From NCBI GenBank assembly GCA_963854835.1, contig OY978525.1, positions 64,884,907-64,948,906 of the forward strand: a stretch of DNA of 64,000 bases, read 5' to 3'. This document shows positions 1 to 10,387 of this stretch, one piece after another. Every line of letters begins with the position of its first letter. The first letter of the stretch is position 1. Under the pieces are notes generated by a model. That model saw nothing but the letters and a program-made list of their open reading frames with translations. It did no database searches and had not been told where the DNA came from. A program made the position numbers and the translations under genes. Source of the DNA: Megamerina dolium. Lineage: Eukaryota > Arthropoda > Insecta > Diptera > Megamerinidae.

Positions 1-249
1 TTTTTAATAACTTTTATAAAGTTTTTTTGAACAATATAAACTTGTCTTTAACACAAGTTTATAATTTAGAATTAAAACTAATTTAAATTTTCCACTTCCT
101 CAGAATTGAATAATCACTTACAATTAGAAATTTTTGATGAGTTGATCCTTATGATCCCCTTTCAGAGCCGTTGGTCCTTCTTTCTTGTCCTTGTGATCTA
201 TGATCAGATTTCTGGAAATTTTTAGAAGGCCCCACGTGGTTGGGCGCCA
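1..249 (-). mobile_element. 5' leader of a Gypsy-type LTR element running off the window
   Basis: This is non-coding sequence lying just inside a minus-strand LTR (250-578), so it should be the untranslated leader before gag. The only diagnostic feature is the primer-binding site at its right edge. No ORF of note is present, and gag would lie to the left of the window. Confidence 0.5.
230..249 (-). other. Primer-binding site, tRNA-Lys type
   Basis: On the minus strand this reads TGGCGCCCAACCACGTGGGG. The TGGCGCCCAAC core is the classical tRNA-Lys-type PBS of retroelements. It directly abuts the inner end of the putative LTR, which fixes the orientation as minus. Confidence 0.65.
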
Positions 250-578
250 GTTAATATAAAGCCGTTATTGGTTTTTTTTATGTTGAATTGACTCGCTTTT
301 ATTTTTTAGCTCCTTCTTATTTGCTATCTTATTTTTAAGTGATCGCGCATTCCGCTATCATGATACTGTGTTGCTCAGTAGCTTAAGTACAGTAGCAGTA
401 GCTTTTCTGAGCGCGGATAAACTCACAAAGCTCATTTGAGAGATTTGCATTGCAATGCAATCATGCACTCTTTATGCGCTTAAAAAGATGTGCTTTTGAA
501 GACAGCAGCGTATTTTAAAATTGCGTTTGAGGGTGCAGCATACGATTCGCTCGTCAATATCAAGCTGCTATGTTAACT
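250..578 (-). mobile_element. LTR of a Gypsy-type retrotransposon
   Basis: This ~330-bp segment on the minus strand starts with AGTTAAC and ends with ATTAAC next to the PBS, so its termini form a short inverted repeat as in gypsy-like LTRs. It is flanked at 579 by a TA-rich target. A 16-bp palindrome (TTGCATTGCAATGCAA, 445-460) lies within it. The partner LTR is outside the window, so neither the boundaries nor the TSD can be verified. It could also be a leader plus LTR fragment. Confidence 0.45.
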
Positions 579-640
579 TATATATATATATATATGTGGA
601 GGCCCTATGCTCCAATTAGGAGTTTAAAGGAGGGGAAAAC

Positions 641-735
<95 letters not shown>

Positions 736-751
736 ATATGTGTGTGTGTGT
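641..751. repeat. A15 run followed by (TA)n and (TG)n microsatellite
   Basis: Fifteen A residues (641-655) run into ~85 bp of TA dinucleotides and then a short TG run. The order poly(A) then (TA)n resembles a retroposon tail that has grown into a microsatellite. The Ile/Tyr-rich ORFs across it are artefacts of the repeat. Confidence 0.9.
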
Positions 752-781
752 CAGAATGTGTATTAGAATGTCATTTTCTTC

Positions 782-861
782 TGAACTAAATAAATCAAAC
801 ATATTTGTGAACTAAATAAATGAAACAAATTTTGTGAACTAAATAAATAAAACATATTTCG
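782..861. repeat. 26-27-bp tandem repeat, three copies
   Basis: Three consecutive units begin with TGAACTAAATAAAT at 782, 808 and 835 and differ by a few bases each. It is AT-rich and non-coding. Confidence 0.85.
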
Positions 862-867
862 CTCACT

Positions 868-1034
868 GTCTGGTGGATTTTTATATACCGTGGTGTTTTT
901 TGTAATAAATAATACACATAAAGTGATATACATAAGAAACAATTGGGCTTGTAATTTAAGTACTTTTCAATACAAAACTAAATTAATTTCTCTCGATAAC
1001 GAAATAAATAAATCAAAATTTGATTTATACATAT
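868..1034 (+). repeat. Family A repeat, copy 1, left part
   Basis: This segment, beginning near ACTGTCTGGTGG, aligns by eye with the minus strand of 38632-38885. Shared stretches include GTGATATACA, GAAACAATTGG, CTCGATAACGAAATAAAT and the insertion point ATTTATACATAT. It resumes at 6513 after the BEL element. The family is unclassified. The copy at 38885 has a possible TATA-like element and initiator-like TCAGT, so an LTR or a promoter-bearing retroposon is possible. Confidence 0.65.
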
Positions 1035-1246
1035 TGTGTAGTCTAATCAGCGATCAAAACACGACTGACTAATAATTGCTATTTACAAAATTCAAGACCT
1101 TAAGAAAAAGAACCGTAAATAAAATATTACATAGGTAAATATGTATATATATGTATTGATGGTATTTAACGCCTCGGCCACGCTGCCGACGTTGACTGCG
1201 CTGCTTGGATTTGGTTCGATGTTGACGATGGCTGCATAATCAAACA
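1035..1246 (-). repeat. 3' LTR of the BEL/Pao element
   Basis: This 212-bp LTR matches 6304-6507 apart from a few substitutions and small indels (for example a 5-bp insertion near 1059 and a longer TATA tract near 1142). It is preceded on the minus strand by a G-rich polypurine tract at about 1247-1260 (GGGGGGAGAA). Confidence 0.9.
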
Positions 1247-1330
1247 TTCTCCCCCCGTTGGAGGGCTACGGCCTTCAACTTCATCCTGCTTTGGAAGTGG
1301 AGACAACTTTCTGACAGCTCTTCTGATTAC
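1165..1330 (-). pseudogene. C-terminal end of BEL pol, separated by the maT insertion
   Basis: Across the maT insertion the minus-strand frame from 2979 continues as LVIRRAVRKLSPLPKQDEVE and then runs into the 3' LTR. BEL integrases typically end with a short proline-rich tail after the TAAGV-like motif. The open frame therefore reached the LTR before the transposon landed in it. Confidence 0.6.
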
Positions 1331-1333
1331 TTA

Positions 1334-2639
1334 GTAGGGACATAAATACTGTTACAACATTAAACACACGCATTTCAATAGAAGAATTGAGCATACCACA
1401 TAATTCTCATATGATTTATAAAATATAACCTTTAAAGCGTTAGTCTGTATAGGGAATTCTAAATTGTATGAGTTTTCAACATGGAATGGTCAGATAATGA
1501 AAACCGTATCGCTGTTATAGCGCTTTTTAAGTGTGAAATGAAAAAAGGTGATATTTTCAAAACGCTCCGTCCGCTCGGCATTAGTCGCATGTTCATCTAC
1601 CGGTGCATAAAACTGTTTGAGGAGACTGGGGATGTTAAAGACCGCGACCGGTCGGGCCGACCACGCACAGTTCGAACGCCGCAAGTCATCAAAGCTGTCA
1701 AATCAAGAATTCTGCGAAATCCGCTCCGAAAACAGAAAATCATGGCCCGGGAGATGAATGTTTCGCAAAAGTCCATGAGTCGAATTATTAAAAAAGACTT
1801 GGGACTTGGGGCTTTCAAACGCCGTACCGGACATTTGTTGACTGCAGCTTTGAAAAAAATAGGGTGGTAAAATGCAAACGTCTTTTGGTGAAGCACGCTG
1901 ATAACTTGCACAGAAAAATCTTGTTTACCGATGAAAAAATTTTTACCGTGCAGGAAAAATTTAATAAACAAAATGATAGGGTGTATGCACGGTCATCTAA
2001 GGAAGCATCTGAACTGATTCCACGGGTCGAAAAAGGTCATCACCCAGCTTCAGTCATGGTTTGGTGGGGTGTCTCTTATGATGGGGTAACTGACTTGCAT
2101 TTTTGCGAACAAGGGGTCAAAACATCGGCCAAAGTTTACCAAGAAACCGTTTTGGAAGCTGTTGTAAGACCACTTAACCATTCCATGTTCCAAAACCAAT
2201 CATGGACTTTCCAGCAAGACTCTGCGCCGGCCCATAAAGCTAAAACGACCCAAATCTGGCTCCAAAACAATTTACCAGCATTCATTTCCTCTGAAGAGTG
2301 GCCCTCTGGCAGTCCGGATTTGAACCCGCTGGATTACAAATTGTGGACAGTTTTAGAGGACATAGTTTGCCACAAAAGATACCCCAACATTGATTCTCTT
2401 AAGACAGCTTTGATTCGTGCTGTGGCCAATTTCCCAATGGAGGAGGTGCGTGCGGCTATTGATGATTGGCCAGTCCGACTTAAGGCGTGCGTGAAGGCCA
2501 AAGGCGGGCATTTCGAATGAATACTGCTTTTTTGTATACAATATATATCAATAAATATGTAAAAAAAAATTGGTCCAAAAACATTCATTATTTTTAATTT
2601 TATAGCATAAAATGTGTGTAACAGTATTTATGTCCCTAC
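1334..2639 (+). mobile_element. maT (DD37D) transposon inserted in BEL pol
   Basis: The element is 1306 bp with terminal inverted repeats beginning GTAGGGACATAAATACTGTT, identical for about 23 bp at both ends. TA dinucleotides flank it at 1332-1333 and 2640-2641. Both ends lie inside BEL coding sequence, so it inserted after the BEL element. The transposase spacing is DD37D, which assigns it to the maT branch of the IS630-Tc1-mariner superfamily. Confidence 0.93.
1481..2520 (+). pseudogene. maT transposase, split by one frameshift
   Basis: The N-terminal half (1481-1870) has helix-turn-helix domains with the GRPR-like linker RSGRPRT. The C-terminal half (from 1864, different frame) has the catalytic motifs FTDEKIF, QQDSAPAHKA and GSPDLNPLDYKLW. 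Counting from the second to the third Asp gives 37 residues between them, the maT signature. The only obvious lesion is a one-base-type frameshift around 1860-1870; all three Asp codons survive. The copy is therefore young but not functional as read. An assembly indel cannot be excluded. Confidence 0.9.
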
Positions 2640-2641
2640 TA

Positions 2642-2979
2642 AGTACTCCAGCCGCCGTCTTAAGCTCGGCAACCCTTGATACTCCATCTGAACCACTCAC
2701 AAGTTTGACGATTCTCGCCAATGGCCACTTGAGCGGTGGCAAGTTTTCGTCCTTCACCAGAACAACATCATTAACAGACAGACTTAGTTTCTGTAGGCGC
2801 CACTTGGAACGCTGCTGCAGCAGAGTTAGGTACTCTTCATGCCAACGAGCCCAGAAGATTTGTTGGTAGTACGACAAACGCTGCCATTGGTCTAAGCGAT
2901 TGAAGTTAAGTCTTGTTAAATAAGGTTCATCAAACAATGAGAGGGGAGCCGTCCCAATGAAATACGCAGGCGTTAACAC
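2642..2979 (-). pseudogene. BEL/Pao integrase C-terminal domain
   Basis: The minus-strand frame contains RLSYYQQIFWARWHEEYLTL and VLVKDENLPPLKWPLARI, the conserved tail of BEL/Pao integrases (YW-W-W-EYL followed by V-V-DE-PP-WPL-R). It ends where the maT element enters. A gap with frameshifts (2980-3119) separates it from the integrase core. Confidence 0.9.
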
Positions 2980-3119
2980 GTCTAGATCACGAGTGTGCGC
3001 AGCTCATCAAAATTAAACACAAAAGATGCAACTGCTCGATAAAAGTGATGCTTCGCAGTTTTTACGGCTGCCTCCCACAATCCACCAAAGTGTGGAGAGC
3101 GAGGTGGTATAAATCGCCA

Positions 3120-4400
3120 TTAGATGGTATAGTCCAAGTAAAACTCGTGAAAAGCCTTGACATGGTCGTCGCTAAGAAAAAGGCGTCGTAGTTCGGCAAG
3201 CTCATTCCTCGCGCTGACAAAATTAGTAGCGTTGTCAGACCATATTCGCGCGGGCCGACAGCGCGTGAGAATAAAACGCTTGAGTGCGCTTAGAATGGCG
3301 TTCGTGGAGAGATCCATGACTAGCTCCATATGAACGGCCTTGGTAGCGAAGCATATAAAAATGCAGATGTAACACCTTATGGCCTGCCTGCTACGTATTT
3401 CGCTCTTGTAAAAGAATGGGCCTCAAAAATCAACGCCTGTGACCATAAATGCGTACGATGTGTTAACTCGATCGTCAGGCAGGTCCGCCATGATATGCTC
3501 TGCTAAGTACGGTTTAGCACGAAAACAAATTCTGCATTTACTTACAGCACTTGAGATGGTTTTGCGACCTCCAATTGGCCAGTACTGCAGACGAATATTA
3601 GCGAGTAAGGCACGAGGTCCAGCATGCAAATTCCGTCTATGAAAAAACATAATGACTGCGTTAGTTACCGGATGACGTCGAGGCAATATTACTGGATGTT
3701 GTGTGTCGAAATCTAGGGCAGAGTTCTTCAGCCGCCCTCCAACTCGTAGCAGTCCATGGTCGTCGATAAATGGTGAAAGAGATGCAATGCAACTGGACGA
3801 TTTTACGCATTGACCGGCTTGCAAAGCACTGTAGTCGACCCAAAGACTGGCCATTTGCATTGTGCGCAAAATTAGTTTTGTGCCTCGTCCAATGTAATCA
3901 ATAGTCAACCCAGAGCAACGAATGCGAATACAAAACTTGTAGACATACGCAAAAACGTGCTGCAGCTTTGTAAACGAAGTGGCATATTTGCATTCCAGTG
4001 TAATGTCGATGAACCGAGGTGCCGCAAGTAGTAACTTTTTTCGCAGTTCCGGCAGTGGATTGACCATATTGCAAGGCATGGGCCATTTATTTCGACCTTC
4101 AGCCAAGAACTCTGGACCATGAAACCAAAGTGATGACTCGATGAGTTCGCTGGGAGATGCACCTCTAGACAAAATGTCAGCTGGATTAAGTTTAGTGAGC
4201 ACATAATGCCATTCCATTTCTGCTGTTAGCTCTTGTATAGCTGCTATACGATTAGACGCGAAGGCTTGGAACCTTGAGGGCTCGTCGCGGATCCATGATA
4301 ACACTACTGTAGAATCCGACCAACAATAAAACGGGTATACGCCCAAGCTCTGCACATAAACTATTCCACGATGAATCCAATGATGAGGGTAAACTTTCAT
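3120..4400 (-). pseudogene. BEL/Pao RNase H tail and integrase core, broken
   Basis: The 325-aa frame 3423-4400 carries the region after RNase H, including LTKLNPADILSRGASPSELI. It continues into the integrase zinc finger, with H and H in FFHRRNLHAGPRALL and the cysteines in SKCRICFRAKP. The first catalytic Asp is in VTGVDF. The second lies in IWSDNATNFVSA within 3120-3329, after a stop and frameshift near 3330-3420. Integrase is therefore interrupted and cannot act. Confidence 0.88.
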
Positions 4401-4810
4401 CCCAATCGAGCCTTTCCCGCCACAGCTGCTGGAGAAATATCTTCTCTTTGGAAATTATAGGGCCAATAAGACCAAGCGGATCGTAGAAGCGAACAATCGT
4501 TGATAAAACCGAGCGTTTGCAGTGCTTTGTTGGCGCAATCGTTGGCGAAAATGCGAACTGCAAACGATCAGATGGAGGATCCCAAATAAGACCAAGTGTC
4601 TTCGTGATGTCGCTTCCATCGTCAAACTTGAGCAGGGTTTCCGTATCCTCGGGTGGTATACCTTGAAGAAGAGCAAAGTTATTGGAATACCACTTACGCA
4701 ATTTGAAACGCCCTTTTGCTAACAGATGAGTGATTTGATCCATAATCTCTTTTACTTCTACGTCTACGTAGAAATCACGACGCAATATTTCAGAGCCGAT
4801 AGGAAATGAG
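4252..4810 (-). pseudogene. BEL/Pao reverse transcriptase, C-terminal part with damaged active site
   Basis: HLLAKGRFKLRKWYSNN and STIVRFYDPLGLIGPII are highly characteristic of BEL/Pao RT. The active-site region reads DFYVDVEVKEIMDQ. Where the family has YVDD followed by a short loop, the second Asp and several residues are missing, apparently by a small deletion. A stop and frameshift separate this from the upstream protease/RT frame at 4800-4813. Confidence 0.85.
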
Positions 4811-4812
4811 AG

Positions 4813-5712
4813 CTATTCATCAAAGGCTAATTGATGCATTGATCGCACTGACAAAAATGAAGCTGGACGCGTGCCGTAGGTGACTGTATCGAGTCTGAAA
4901 ATTTGAATTGGTTGCTGTGGCGTATCTCGCCACAGGATGCATTGCAGATAGCTGTCTGGCTCTGATACTCGAACACAACGATACATTTGGCAAATGTCGC
5001 CCGTTAAGGCGATTGGAAATGTTCGAAAACGCAGCAATATATTGAACAATCTCTCGAGTTCCCAAAAGCGACGAACCAGCTGATTAAGTTGGCCGTAGAT
5101 TTCATTTTCGACGGTATATGAAGACAACGCAGACAGAGCCGATATAGTTTGCGATTGATAATCCCCACCTGTAGCCACCCAGCCTAATCTGGTTTTCTGA
5201 AATAATGGCAGACCAGGCGCGAGCTGGATTTGCCCAACACACAAAAGCTCATAAAAGAGACTTGCCCCTATAAGCATATCGATCCGCTGAGATTTGTAAA
5301 AATTCGGGTCAGCCAATCGAATATTGGAAGGAGTATTCCACGATGCGATGCTCAGAGTAAAATTGGGTTGATTTTCAGTTATACTAGGAGCCACTAAAGC
5401 TGTGATGTAAGTTGAGTACTCGGAAGTTTGAGAACGAAGATTGATGTCAACGGTGAAACCATCAGATTCGAAACTAGAATCACCAAGGCCAGTCACAGCG
5501 ATAGACGACTTGGTTCTACGTAGCTGAAGCTGATGAGCAAGGCGAGATGTGATGATGTGCAACTGCGATCCGGAGTCGAGTAGTGCACGGCATGGTACCC
5601 ATGTACCCACATTGTTCTTGACGTTAACAACCACAGTAGCCAGGAGCACGACATCATAACTGAGATTCTGAGCAACCGAAGAAGTGAACGAAGAAGGTGT
5701 AAGGGCAGCCAA
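4813..5712 (-). pseudogene. BEL/Pao aspartic protease fused to deleted RT N-terminus
   Basis: The protease active site is in CRALLDSGSQLHII, the BEL-type DSG motif. RLADPNFYKSQRIDMLIGA, also typical of BEL protease regions, follows. Near the C-terminus VRRFWELERL jumps directly to FNILLRFRTFPIALTGDI, whereas intact elements have about 100 residues between these motifs. An internal in-frame deletion of the RT N-terminus is therefore likely. Confidence 0.88.
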
Positions 5713-6109
5713 ATACGATGTGGCGTTTGCGAAATGGATTGCGGCGACGATTGAGGTTTCTGCTTTACTAATGCGGTTCCTTGACTGTTCGGATTCTCAA
5801 AATGTAATAGGCTATGGTGTTTTGCACCACATGAGCGAAATAAACCAGCACTGCATGCTTGAGTTGGTGGCCTACTCGAAGGCAATTTAAACATAGCGCA
5901 AGCCTTTTGGCCTCCTTGAGACGTAGTTATGAGTTAAGCTCAAGGCTTTCCAGGCGCACATTTAAATCTGCGTCAGTGAGCAAATTTATGCGGTCACCTT
6001 CAAGAGCACGATCAATAGCCTGAGCCCACGCATAAATTGATTGCGCCTTAGGCTTGTAAAAAATTACCATGTTTTCTGGAGACAACTGTGGAGCTTGTTT
6101 TGTCCCCAT
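5493..6109 (-). pseudogene. BEL/Pao gag remnants with large internal deletion
   Basis: A short N-terminal piece (5927-6109, MGTKQAPQLSPENMV) is followed almost at once by the gag zinc-finger end (5493-5894). There SCGAKHHSLLHF matches the C...C-x-KHH-LLH motif that closes BEL gag proteins. The several hundred residues normally between them are missing, and the frame changes near 5890-5927. Confidence 0.75.
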
Positions 6110-6280
6110 GATGAAGAATGTTAACAGAAACGGTAAACGATATTTTTAGAAAAATACCAGGTTCAATAACGGGCGATTTTGCAACGGAATTCTTTTTTTT
6201 TTTTTTATGTTTTTGTCGATACAACAAATCTGTTAAAAAAAACGAATTAAATTAAACTAAAAGAATCGATGATCAACGAG

Positions 6281-6297
6281 ATCAAGTCGGGGTCACT
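6281..6297 (-). other. BEL primer-binding site, tRNA-Trp-like
   Basis: Six bases inside the 5' LTR the minus strand reads AGTGACCCCGACTTGAT. From memory this matches the 3' end of dipteran tRNA-Trp except for one base and the missing TGG. The tRNA assignment is by recall, not by search. Confidence 0.5.
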
Positions 6298-6303
6298 AAA
6301 AAA

Positions 6304-6507
6304 TGTGTAGTCTAATCAGCGATCAAACTGACTAATAATTGCTATTTACAAAATTCAAGACCCTAAGAAAAAGAACCGTAAATAAAATATTACATAGGTA
6401 AATATGAATATATGTATTGATGGTATTTAACTCCTCGGCCACGCTGCCGACGTTGACTGCGACGCTTGGATTTAGTTCGGAGTTGACGATGGCTGCATAA
6501 CCAAACA
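6304..6507 (-). repeat. 5' LTR of the BEL/Pao element
   Basis: This 204-bp partner of 1035-1246 has the same TGTGTAGTC...CCAAACA termini (plus strand). It is followed by the CATAT target-site duplication. Confidence 0.9.
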
Positions 6508-6512
6508 CATAT

Positions 6513-6898
6513 ATCTTGAATAATGGTATTAGCCACCAACGAAAGGCTTAACAATTCAGAAAATCATAAACAAACAACAAATATAACAAAATGTCTGGCC
6601 AGAAAGCAGTTATTAAAAATGCTGATATGATCGCAGAAATGCAACAAGCTGCAGTAGATTGTGCGACACAAGCATTGGAAAAGTGCAATTTAGAAATTAA
6701 TGAAAAGTGTGCTACTGCGAATACAACAACAACGGCAAGTAGCAGTAGCACCACCTCATTATTTATTATTTTCTTATTTAAGCTCGGTTAAATTTAAACA
6801 ATTTTTATTTCTTATCAAGCAAGAACCAGTCGGTGATTGGAGAGAATATCAGCGATCACTACAACGATGGAAGCAACCAAGGTATGAGCTCACCGGCA

Positions 6899-6903
<5 letters not shown>
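6513..6903 (+). repeat. Family A repeat, copy 1, right part
   Basis: This aligns with the minus strand of 31953-32612. Shared blocks are TTGAATAATGGTATTAGCCA at the left, AAGTGTGCTACTGCGAATAC in the middle, and CAGTCGGTGATTG plus CCAAGGTATGAGCTCACCGG at the right. It ends at a (TA)n tract. It holds ~110 bp of LC8-like coding sequence absent from the other copy. Confidence 0.75.
6591..6704 (+). pseudogene. Dynein light chain LC8-like N-terminal fragment
   Basis: The frame opens [13 protein letters not shown] and continues EEMQQ-like ([18 protein letters not shown]). This closely follows the N-terminus of the cytoplasmic dynein light chain LC8 family (Drosophila cut up, vertebrate DYNLL1; normally 89 aa). 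Similarity stops after about 35 residues and the frame enters Thr/Ser-rich sequence. The rest of LC8, including the target-binding strand, is absent. It could be a captured first exon, a partial retrocopy or a diverged relic. An upstream run (AACAAATATAACAAA) could be 5' UTR. Not a functional gene as seen. Confidence 0.8.
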
Positions 6904-7106
<203 letters not shown>

Positions 7107-8403
7107 AAGGGTTATCCATTTCGCGGTTTCAAAAGTATAGGGCTAGAATTCGACATCTGTCAAACTGAGTTGTTAAAACAATTTCTTTCTTTTTCAGTTC
7201 AAAGTCTGACATTTGCGAAAACGGATCGCTTAACTATTGCACAACGCACTAAAATTGTAAAAACCTACTACAAAAATGGTGATTCTGCCACAGCCACATA
7301 TCGTGCTTTAAGAGGAGATTATGGTTTACATAATCGTCCAACTACGCAAGCAATTGGCAAAATTGTGAAGAAATATAAAGAGACTGGATCGGTTACAGAT
7401 ATTGTAAGGCCTGTGCATCATCGTTTCGCTCGTACCACCGAAAATATCGCTGCTGTAAGTGAAAGCGTTGCCGAAGACCCGAATGTGTCGATTCCTCGTC
7501 GTTCTCAGGAATTAGGACTGTCATACGGCACATTATGGCGTATTTTGCATTTGGATCTACACCTACATCCATATAAAATCCAGCTCACACAACAACTGAA
7601 GCCAGCTGACCATTCACAACGTCGTAGATACGTCGAATGGGTGCTTGAACAACAGGCGGTGGACGGCGATTTTTCGAACAAAATTTTCTTCAGCGACGAA
7701 GCACATTTCTCACTCGGTGGGTATGTTAACAAACAAAATTGTCGTATTTGGGGTTCTGAGAATCCTCAAGTAATTGAAGAGAGGCCACTACATCCACAAA
7801 AAGTCACTGCTTGGTGCGCTCTTTGGTCCGGAGGTGTGATTGGACCTTACTTCTTCGAAAACGACGATGGAACGACTGTCACCGTCAATTCGGAGCGTTA
7901 TGGTCATATGATAACCGACTTTTTTTTGCCTGCTATTAAAGAATACGACTTAGAGAATATGTGGTTTCAACAAGACGGTGCCACATGCCACACAACTCGA
8001 GCGAATATGGCTTTATTGCAAGAGAAATTTTCTGGCCGCGTAATTTCTCGTCGATATCAAGTGGCCACCAAGATCATGCGATTTGACACCGCTTGACTTT
8101 TTTTTGTGGGGCTACGCGAAAGACCGTGTTTATGCAGATAAACCTTTAACTCTTTAGCACCTAAAAACCAACATTCGTCACGTTATGGCTGAGATACCGC
8201 ACAATATGTGTCAAGAAGTGGTCGAAAATTACCTCAAAAGAATCGATGCTTGCAATAATTCGGGTGGTGGTCATTTAAATGATGTAGTATTTCACACATA
8301 ATGTCAACGTTCAAACTTTATAATAAAAACTAAATGTCATGATAAAAAATATTTTATATGTGCTTTATTTACATTTACTTTTGAAACCGCAAAATGGATA
8401 ACC

Positions 8404-8406
<3 letters not shown>
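7107..8406 (+). mobile_element. DD41D (rosa-type) mariner-like transposon
   Basis: The element is 1300 bp with ~30-bp inverted repeats starting AAGGGTTATCCATTT and containing GCGGTTTCAAAAGTA, with one mismatch. TA duplications lie at 7105-7106 and 8407-8408 within a (TA)n tract. The transposase has 41 residues between the second and third Asp when the deletion at ~8050 is bridged using the second copy. That is the DD41D group, to which rosa of the fruit fly Ceratitis rosa belongs. Confidence 0.92.
7170..8301 (+). pseudogene. DD41D transposase, inactivated
   Basis: The helix-turn-helix N-terminus ([20 protein letters not shown], then a second HTH ending near YGTLWRIL) leads to FFSDEAHF (first Asp) and [11 protein letters not shown] (second Asp). 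A ~5-bp deletion at about 8052 relative to the 24958-25646 copy shifts the frame just before the third-Asp motif ([10 protein letters not shown] in the shifted frame, near 8085-8110). An in-frame TAG follows at about 8155. The remaining C-terminal frame reaches about 8301. Length fits a ~345-aa transposase. Confidence 0.9.
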
Positions 8407-8500
<94 letters not shown>

Positions 8501-8521
8501 TATATATATATATATAGATAT

Positions 8522-8556
<35 letters not shown>
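8407..8556. repeat. (TA)n microsatellite
   Basis: This continues the tract split by the DD41D insertion, with a few GATATA interruptions, and ends in a short (TG)n run at 8557-8568. Confidence 0.95.
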
Positions 8557-8558
<2 letters not shown>

Positions 8559-8820
8559 GTGTGTGTGTGAAGGATGGGGGCCAGGTGGACTCGTTCCAAC
8601 GATGGTTGCTTCCTCCAGGTGATAATGGTGTATGAGAGTGTGGGGATATTTGTTTGTGCAATGCTGTTGTTGTTGGCAGTGCTGCTGTTGTTGGCAGTGC
8701 TGTTGTTGTGGTGTTTTTATGTTGTAGGTGATGATGAGTTTTGTGTTTCTGCTGCTGCTGCTGCTGCTGCGAACGATGTTGAGTTGTTTTATTTATTTTA
8801 ATAAATGAATGATAATACAC
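8557..8820 (-). repeat. Possible family A copy 3, CAA/CAG-rich
   Basis: On the minus strand it has CAG and CAA codon-like repeats (8745-8770 and 8660-8710). These are followed by GGAGGAAGCAACCA and GAGTCCACCTGG, then CACACACACAAT and (TA)n. This resembles the 3' end of family A copies 1 and 2 (GGAAGCAACCAAGGTATGAG, CCACCGGC, then (TA)n). Similarity is patchy and judged by eye. Confidence 0.4.
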
Positions 8821-9289
8821 GCGACTTTTTTTCTATTTCAAATGAACAACTTTTATTTGATGTGTTAATTTGTTAATTTATTAAGTTAATAAGGCAACGG
8901 GTCATCAAAATCCTCCACTGAACCCGCCTCGAGGGTGCCGACTGGAAATAGATACCACAGTTTAGCCTGTACAATGTCAGGCGGTATTAGCTAAGATAAG
9001 GGTAAGTTGGTGGGTATCAGTTACTCTTTCATAGTACAGTATTCGGCAACGAACTCTTACCATGGTCGGAGGTAAAGTGCTGGATTATGGTACTATGCGA
9101 TCCGTGCCGACGGCCCTGGCTTTGGGCCGTTTTTTCAAATACCCCAGTCGCTAATGGAGCTGGCACCCTACGTAATAAGTTGCCTTTCTTGCGTACTGCG
9201 AATCTATGCGCACGTGGACATTCACTTTTTCGCGACTCGTGGGAACAAGATTGATTGTTATAACCCAAAAACCGGATCTCGATCCAAAA

Positions 9290-10361
9290 ATCTGGGGGTT
9301 CCAGGGGTGTTGACGGGTGGAACGGCGGACAATAAGGCTTCACCATAGGCCGAGCTGTTAGCTGCACCACTCGTTCCCACCTCTGGAACGCAAAGCGAAA
9401 TTCCCGCAATGGCGGACAGCACTGCCCATGCGAAGTGGTGCTGATAGCCACGGCGGGAAAGGTAGTGGAGCCGGTGACGGAAAATAAGGCTTCTAAATAA
9501 ACAGAGCTTTTAGTCAGCTCAAACCCAGTGGAAGCATTAGCCGTAGCGGACGGAACGGGTCTTGAAAGGGCTAAACCGGCGGTTATGACGATGTCAAACA
9601 AAGGCAACAGTCCCACCGGGTCGACAGGAAAGCCGGTTTAGAGACAGCGGGAAATATCGGGCCGAACATCTGATGGTGGGGACGAAGACGGTCCTAGTGG
9701 AGTGGAATCGTTAGCTTTATCAAATATAAGCGAAGAAGACGGAGCCTCCAGAGCTGAGCTCCAGTTGAAGAAACGGGAGAAGCAGAAGCGAAGGAGACAA
9801 CGTAAAAAGGCCATAAAGTCGTTGGAGAAGACCATTGAGCAGCTCTCGGGCCATCTCAGTGAACTTCTGCAAGATGAGTCGACCTTGGAGGTGGAGCACT
9901 CGGGGAAAAGGTTCAGGGGTGATAGCTATGGATCCACTTTGAAAAATTCAACGCCTGAGGAGCTTCATCCCAAGACGACGGAGGGGCCAATTGAGGTGGA
10001 TGCTGGGAAGGATGGACAACCGTCCCTTAAGAGGGTTTATAATTCTTCCACGCAGATACCGAAAAGGGCAAGTGCTCGGAGAGATGGACGGCCAATTATA
10101 AAGGTCGTCAGTCGCTCCAAACGAGGCTCGAAGCTCAAGCCTAACACGGGTAGGGTAGCTCTGGGAATGACGGGACAGGGAAATCCGACATCGTGGAGTG
10201 GTGAGCGGGGTGGACAATCTGGTAAGATTGTTAACCGAGTGAACTCACAGGCCTCCCATGCGGCACCTGGTCCGAGCGGTCTTGGCAGAGGGCCTATACG
10301 TCGGGCTGAGAGTTCAAAGGGCGAGCCCACTAGGGCTAGCAAGACTCAACTGCGGTCTTGA
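9290..10361 (+). pseudogene. LOA ORF1 (gag-like), decayed
   Basis: Stops break the first part (for example near 9346, 9499 and 9640). A longer frame, 9702-10361 (219 aa), contains a basic, coiled-coil-like run (LKKREKQKRRRQRKKAIKSL). It aligns with ORF1 of the copy at 56468-58078, matching ESLALSNISEEDG and QLSGHLSELLQDES. The C-terminal nucleic-acid-binding part present in the longer copy is deleted here. Confidence 0.85.
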
Positions 10362-10387
10362 ACAGGCCGTCGTTAAATTCCAGAAAG

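Larger units (their letters stand above)
1035..6507 (-). mobile_element. BEL/Pao LTR retrotransposon, defective, interrupted by a maT transposon
   Basis: Two similar LTRs (1035-1246 and 6304-6507) with TG...CA termini flank minus-strand gag-pol remnants in BEL order: gag, protease, RT, RNase H, integrase. The 5-bp direct repeat CATAT (1030-1034 and 6508-6512) is the target-site duplication. The body carries a 1306-bp maT insertion (1334-2639). Without it the element is about 4.2 kb, short for BEL/Pao, because of large deletions in gag and RT. Several frameshifts and stops are present, so it cannot be autonomous. Confidence 0.93.

Noticed and set aside
445..460. 16-bp palindrome as a regulatory operator
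   Set aside because: TTGCATTGCAATGCAA is AT-rich and isolated in a putative LTR, with no supporting second site.
6591..6791. Functional LC8 gene
   Set aside because: Only about 35 of 89 residues match. The frame then runs into Thr/Ser-rich repeat sequence and no downstream exon is seen before the (TA)n tract and a transposon.
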